Of a stretch of DNA of 6,393 nucleotides, positions 5,268 through 6,393 are shown one piece after another. Numbering within the stretch: position 1 is the first letter of the stretch; each line of letters opens with the position of its first letter. Under the pieces are notes generated by a model. The model was not told the DNA's origin. It saw only the letters and a program-made list of their open reading frames with translations, and did no database searches. The stretch comes from JBBRMQ01 sp038230775. GTDB lineage: Bacteria > Acidobacteriota > Thermoanaerobaculia > Gp7-AA8. The stretch spans positions 1 to 6,393 of the forward strand of contig JBBRMQ010000244.1 of the NCBI GenBank assembly GCA_038230775.1, given 5' to 3'. The position numbers and the translations under genes were made by a program.

Positions 5268-6393
5268 GAAATCCCTCGACGACCTTCTGGCCGAAACGCA
5301 GGAAGAAGGACATCAACTGAAGAAGGTGCTCGGCCCGTTGAATCTGATCGCATTGGGTATCGGCGCGATCATCGGCGCCGGCATCTTCGCGACGATCGGC
5401 ACCGCGGCCGCCGGCGACGCCTCGCGTCCGGGCGCCGGACCCGCACTCATGATCTCGTTCGTTCTCACGGCGATCGTCTGCGGGTTCAGCGCGCTGTGCT
5501 ACGCCGAGTTCGCGTCGATGGTGCCGGTGGCCGGTTCGGCGTACACGTATTCGTACGCCACGCTCGGTGAGCTCGTGGCCTGGATCATCGGCTGGGATCT
5601 GATGATCGAGTACGCCATCGGCAACGTCGCCGTCGCCATCTCGTGGGCGAATTACATGAACACGCTCCTCGAGGGCTTCGGCATCCATCTGCCGACCTGG
5701 CTGACCGTGGATTACGGCACGGCGCTATCGAAGATGCCGCTGGTCGTCCAGAACGCACCCCATGTCTTCGGGATCCCGATCATCTTCAACATCCTGGCGA
5801 TCAGCATCGTCGCCGCGATCACCGTCGTGCTGGTCTGGGGCATTCGCGAGTCCGCCAACTTCAACTTCTGGATGGTGGCGGTCAAGCTCGTCGTCCTCGC
5901 CTTCTTCGTCTTCGTCAGCTTCAAGTATGTGAAGCCGGCCAACTGGCATCCGTTCGCCCCCAACGGATGGGAAGGCATCAAGACCGGAGCGGCGATCGTG
6001 TTCTTCGCGTACATCGGCTTCGATGCCGTTTCGACGACGGCCGAGGAGGCGAAGAATCCCAGAAGGGATTTGCCGATCGGAATCATCGGATCGCTGATCA
6101 TCTGCACGGTGATCTACGGCATCATCGCCGCCGTCTTCACCGGACTCATTCCATACCCGGCGCTGGTGAAAACGCTTTCGAGTGAACAGGCGGAACCCCT
6201 GACTCTGGCGATGAAGTTCGTCTCGATGCCGGGGTGGATGGTAGGCGTCGTCGCGTTTGGATCGGTGGTCGCGCATACCGCGGTCCTGCTGGTGTTCCAG
6301 TTAGGCCAGCCGCGCATCTTCTTCGCCATGTCGCGTGACGGGCTCCTTCCGCCGTTTTTCTCGCGCGTGCATCCGAAGTACCGCACGCCGCAC
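5245..6393 (+). CDS. APC-family amino acid permease, cationic amino acid transporter type (3' end outside window)
   Basis: The frame from ATG 5245 is open to the end of the window, giving 383 codons of a multi-spanning inner-membrane transporter that would import amino acids. The N-terminus (LLRTKSLDDLLAET, then a charged stretch and KKVLGPLNLIALG) is typical of the CAT-like branch (YfnA/RocE-like annotations). TM1 carries GIGAIIGAGIF (38-48), the broken-helix substrate motif of the APC superfamily. Further hallmarks are CYAEFASMVPVAGSAYTYSY (85-104), FFAYIGFDAVSTTAEEAKNP (253-272) and GQPRIFFAMSRDGLLPPFF (354-372). About eight hydrophobic segments are visible. Family members are usually 450-500 aa, so roughly the last 100 residues are missing because of the window edge. 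ATG 5245 fits the family N-terminus, although no good ribosome site precedes it. The first 23 bp overlap the divergent hydrolase gene. The exact amino acid transported cannot be told. Confidence 0.93.
   Translation, partial: MLRQLLRTKSLDDLLAETQEEGHQLKKVLGPLNLIALGIGAIIGAGIFATIGTAAAGDASRPGAGPALMISFVLTAIVCGFSALCYAEFASMVPVAGSAYTYSYATLGELVAWIIGWDLMIEYAIGNVAVAISWANYMNTLLEGFGIHLPTWLTVDYGTALSKMPLVVQNAPHVFGIPIIFNILAISIVAAITVVLVWGIRESANFNFWMVAVKLVVLAFFVFVSFKYVKPANWHPFAPNGWEGIKTGAAIVFFAYIGFDAVSTTAEEAKNPRRDLPIGIIGSLIICTVIYGIIAAVFTGLIPYPALVKTLSSEQAEPLTLAMKFVSMPGWMVGVVAFGSVVAHTAVLLVFQLGQPRIFFAMSRDGLLPPFFSRVHPKYRTPH
5272..5277 (-). promoter_or_regulatory. Ribosome binding site of the hydrolase (GAGGGA)
   Basis: On the minus strand GAGGGA lies four bases before the GTG at 5267 (AGGG is about five bases away). 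It favours GTG 5267 over the internal ATG at 5216. The site lies inside the permease coding sequence. Confidence 0.6.

Noticed and set aside
5643..6276. Open frames on both strands within the permease (5643-6185 +, 5712-6107 - and 5725-6276 -)
   Set aside because: The other plus frame from 5245 gives a continuous APC permease to the end of the window, so these are shadows.

Overview
The window is a GC-rich bacterial chromosomal segment, densely packed and with frequent overlaps between genes. It carries six protein-coding genes. The outer two are cut by the window edges: a tricorn-type S41 peptidase on the left and an APC-family amino acid permease on the right. The gene set, the high GC and the small REP-like intergenic repeats suggest a soil or sediment lineage such as Acidobacteriota. 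That is an inference from gene content and repeat style. There is no rRNA, tRNA or marker gene to confirm it.

Layout. Positions 2-814 (+) hold the C-terminal part of the tricorn-like peptidase. Positions 815-1198 have no credible gene but are full of repeats. First comes a 7-bp tandem array in two opposed arms (821-895). It is followed by a REP/MITE-like set of three related modules (902-1195) that forms a roughly 40-bp-stem hairpin and ends in an 85-bp tandem duplication touching the stop codon of the next gene. Positions 1199-2680 (-) encode a CoA-acylating aldehyde dehydrogenase of the methylmalonate-semialdehyde dehydrogenase (MmsA/IolA) type. Divergent from it, and only about 37 bp away, a two-gene operon runs rightward: a SAM-dependent methyltransferase with an extra N-terminal domain (2718-3692), coupled by an ATGA overlap to a small two-helix membrane protein with a bacterial PH domain (3689-4114). 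A membrane-anchored or secreted alpha/beta hydrolase (4053-5267, -) converges on this operon with a 62-bp tail overlap. An amino acid permease (5245-6393, +) diverges from the hydrolase, and the two coding starts overlap by 23 bp.

The genes do not form an obvious pathway. I see no defence system, prophage, biosynthetic cluster, transposase or CRISPR array, and I do not claim a new system. The observations most worth checking are the hydrolase with threonine at the nucleophile position, the modular repeat element, the opposed heptamer array, and the head-to-head overlap of the hydrolase and permease starts.
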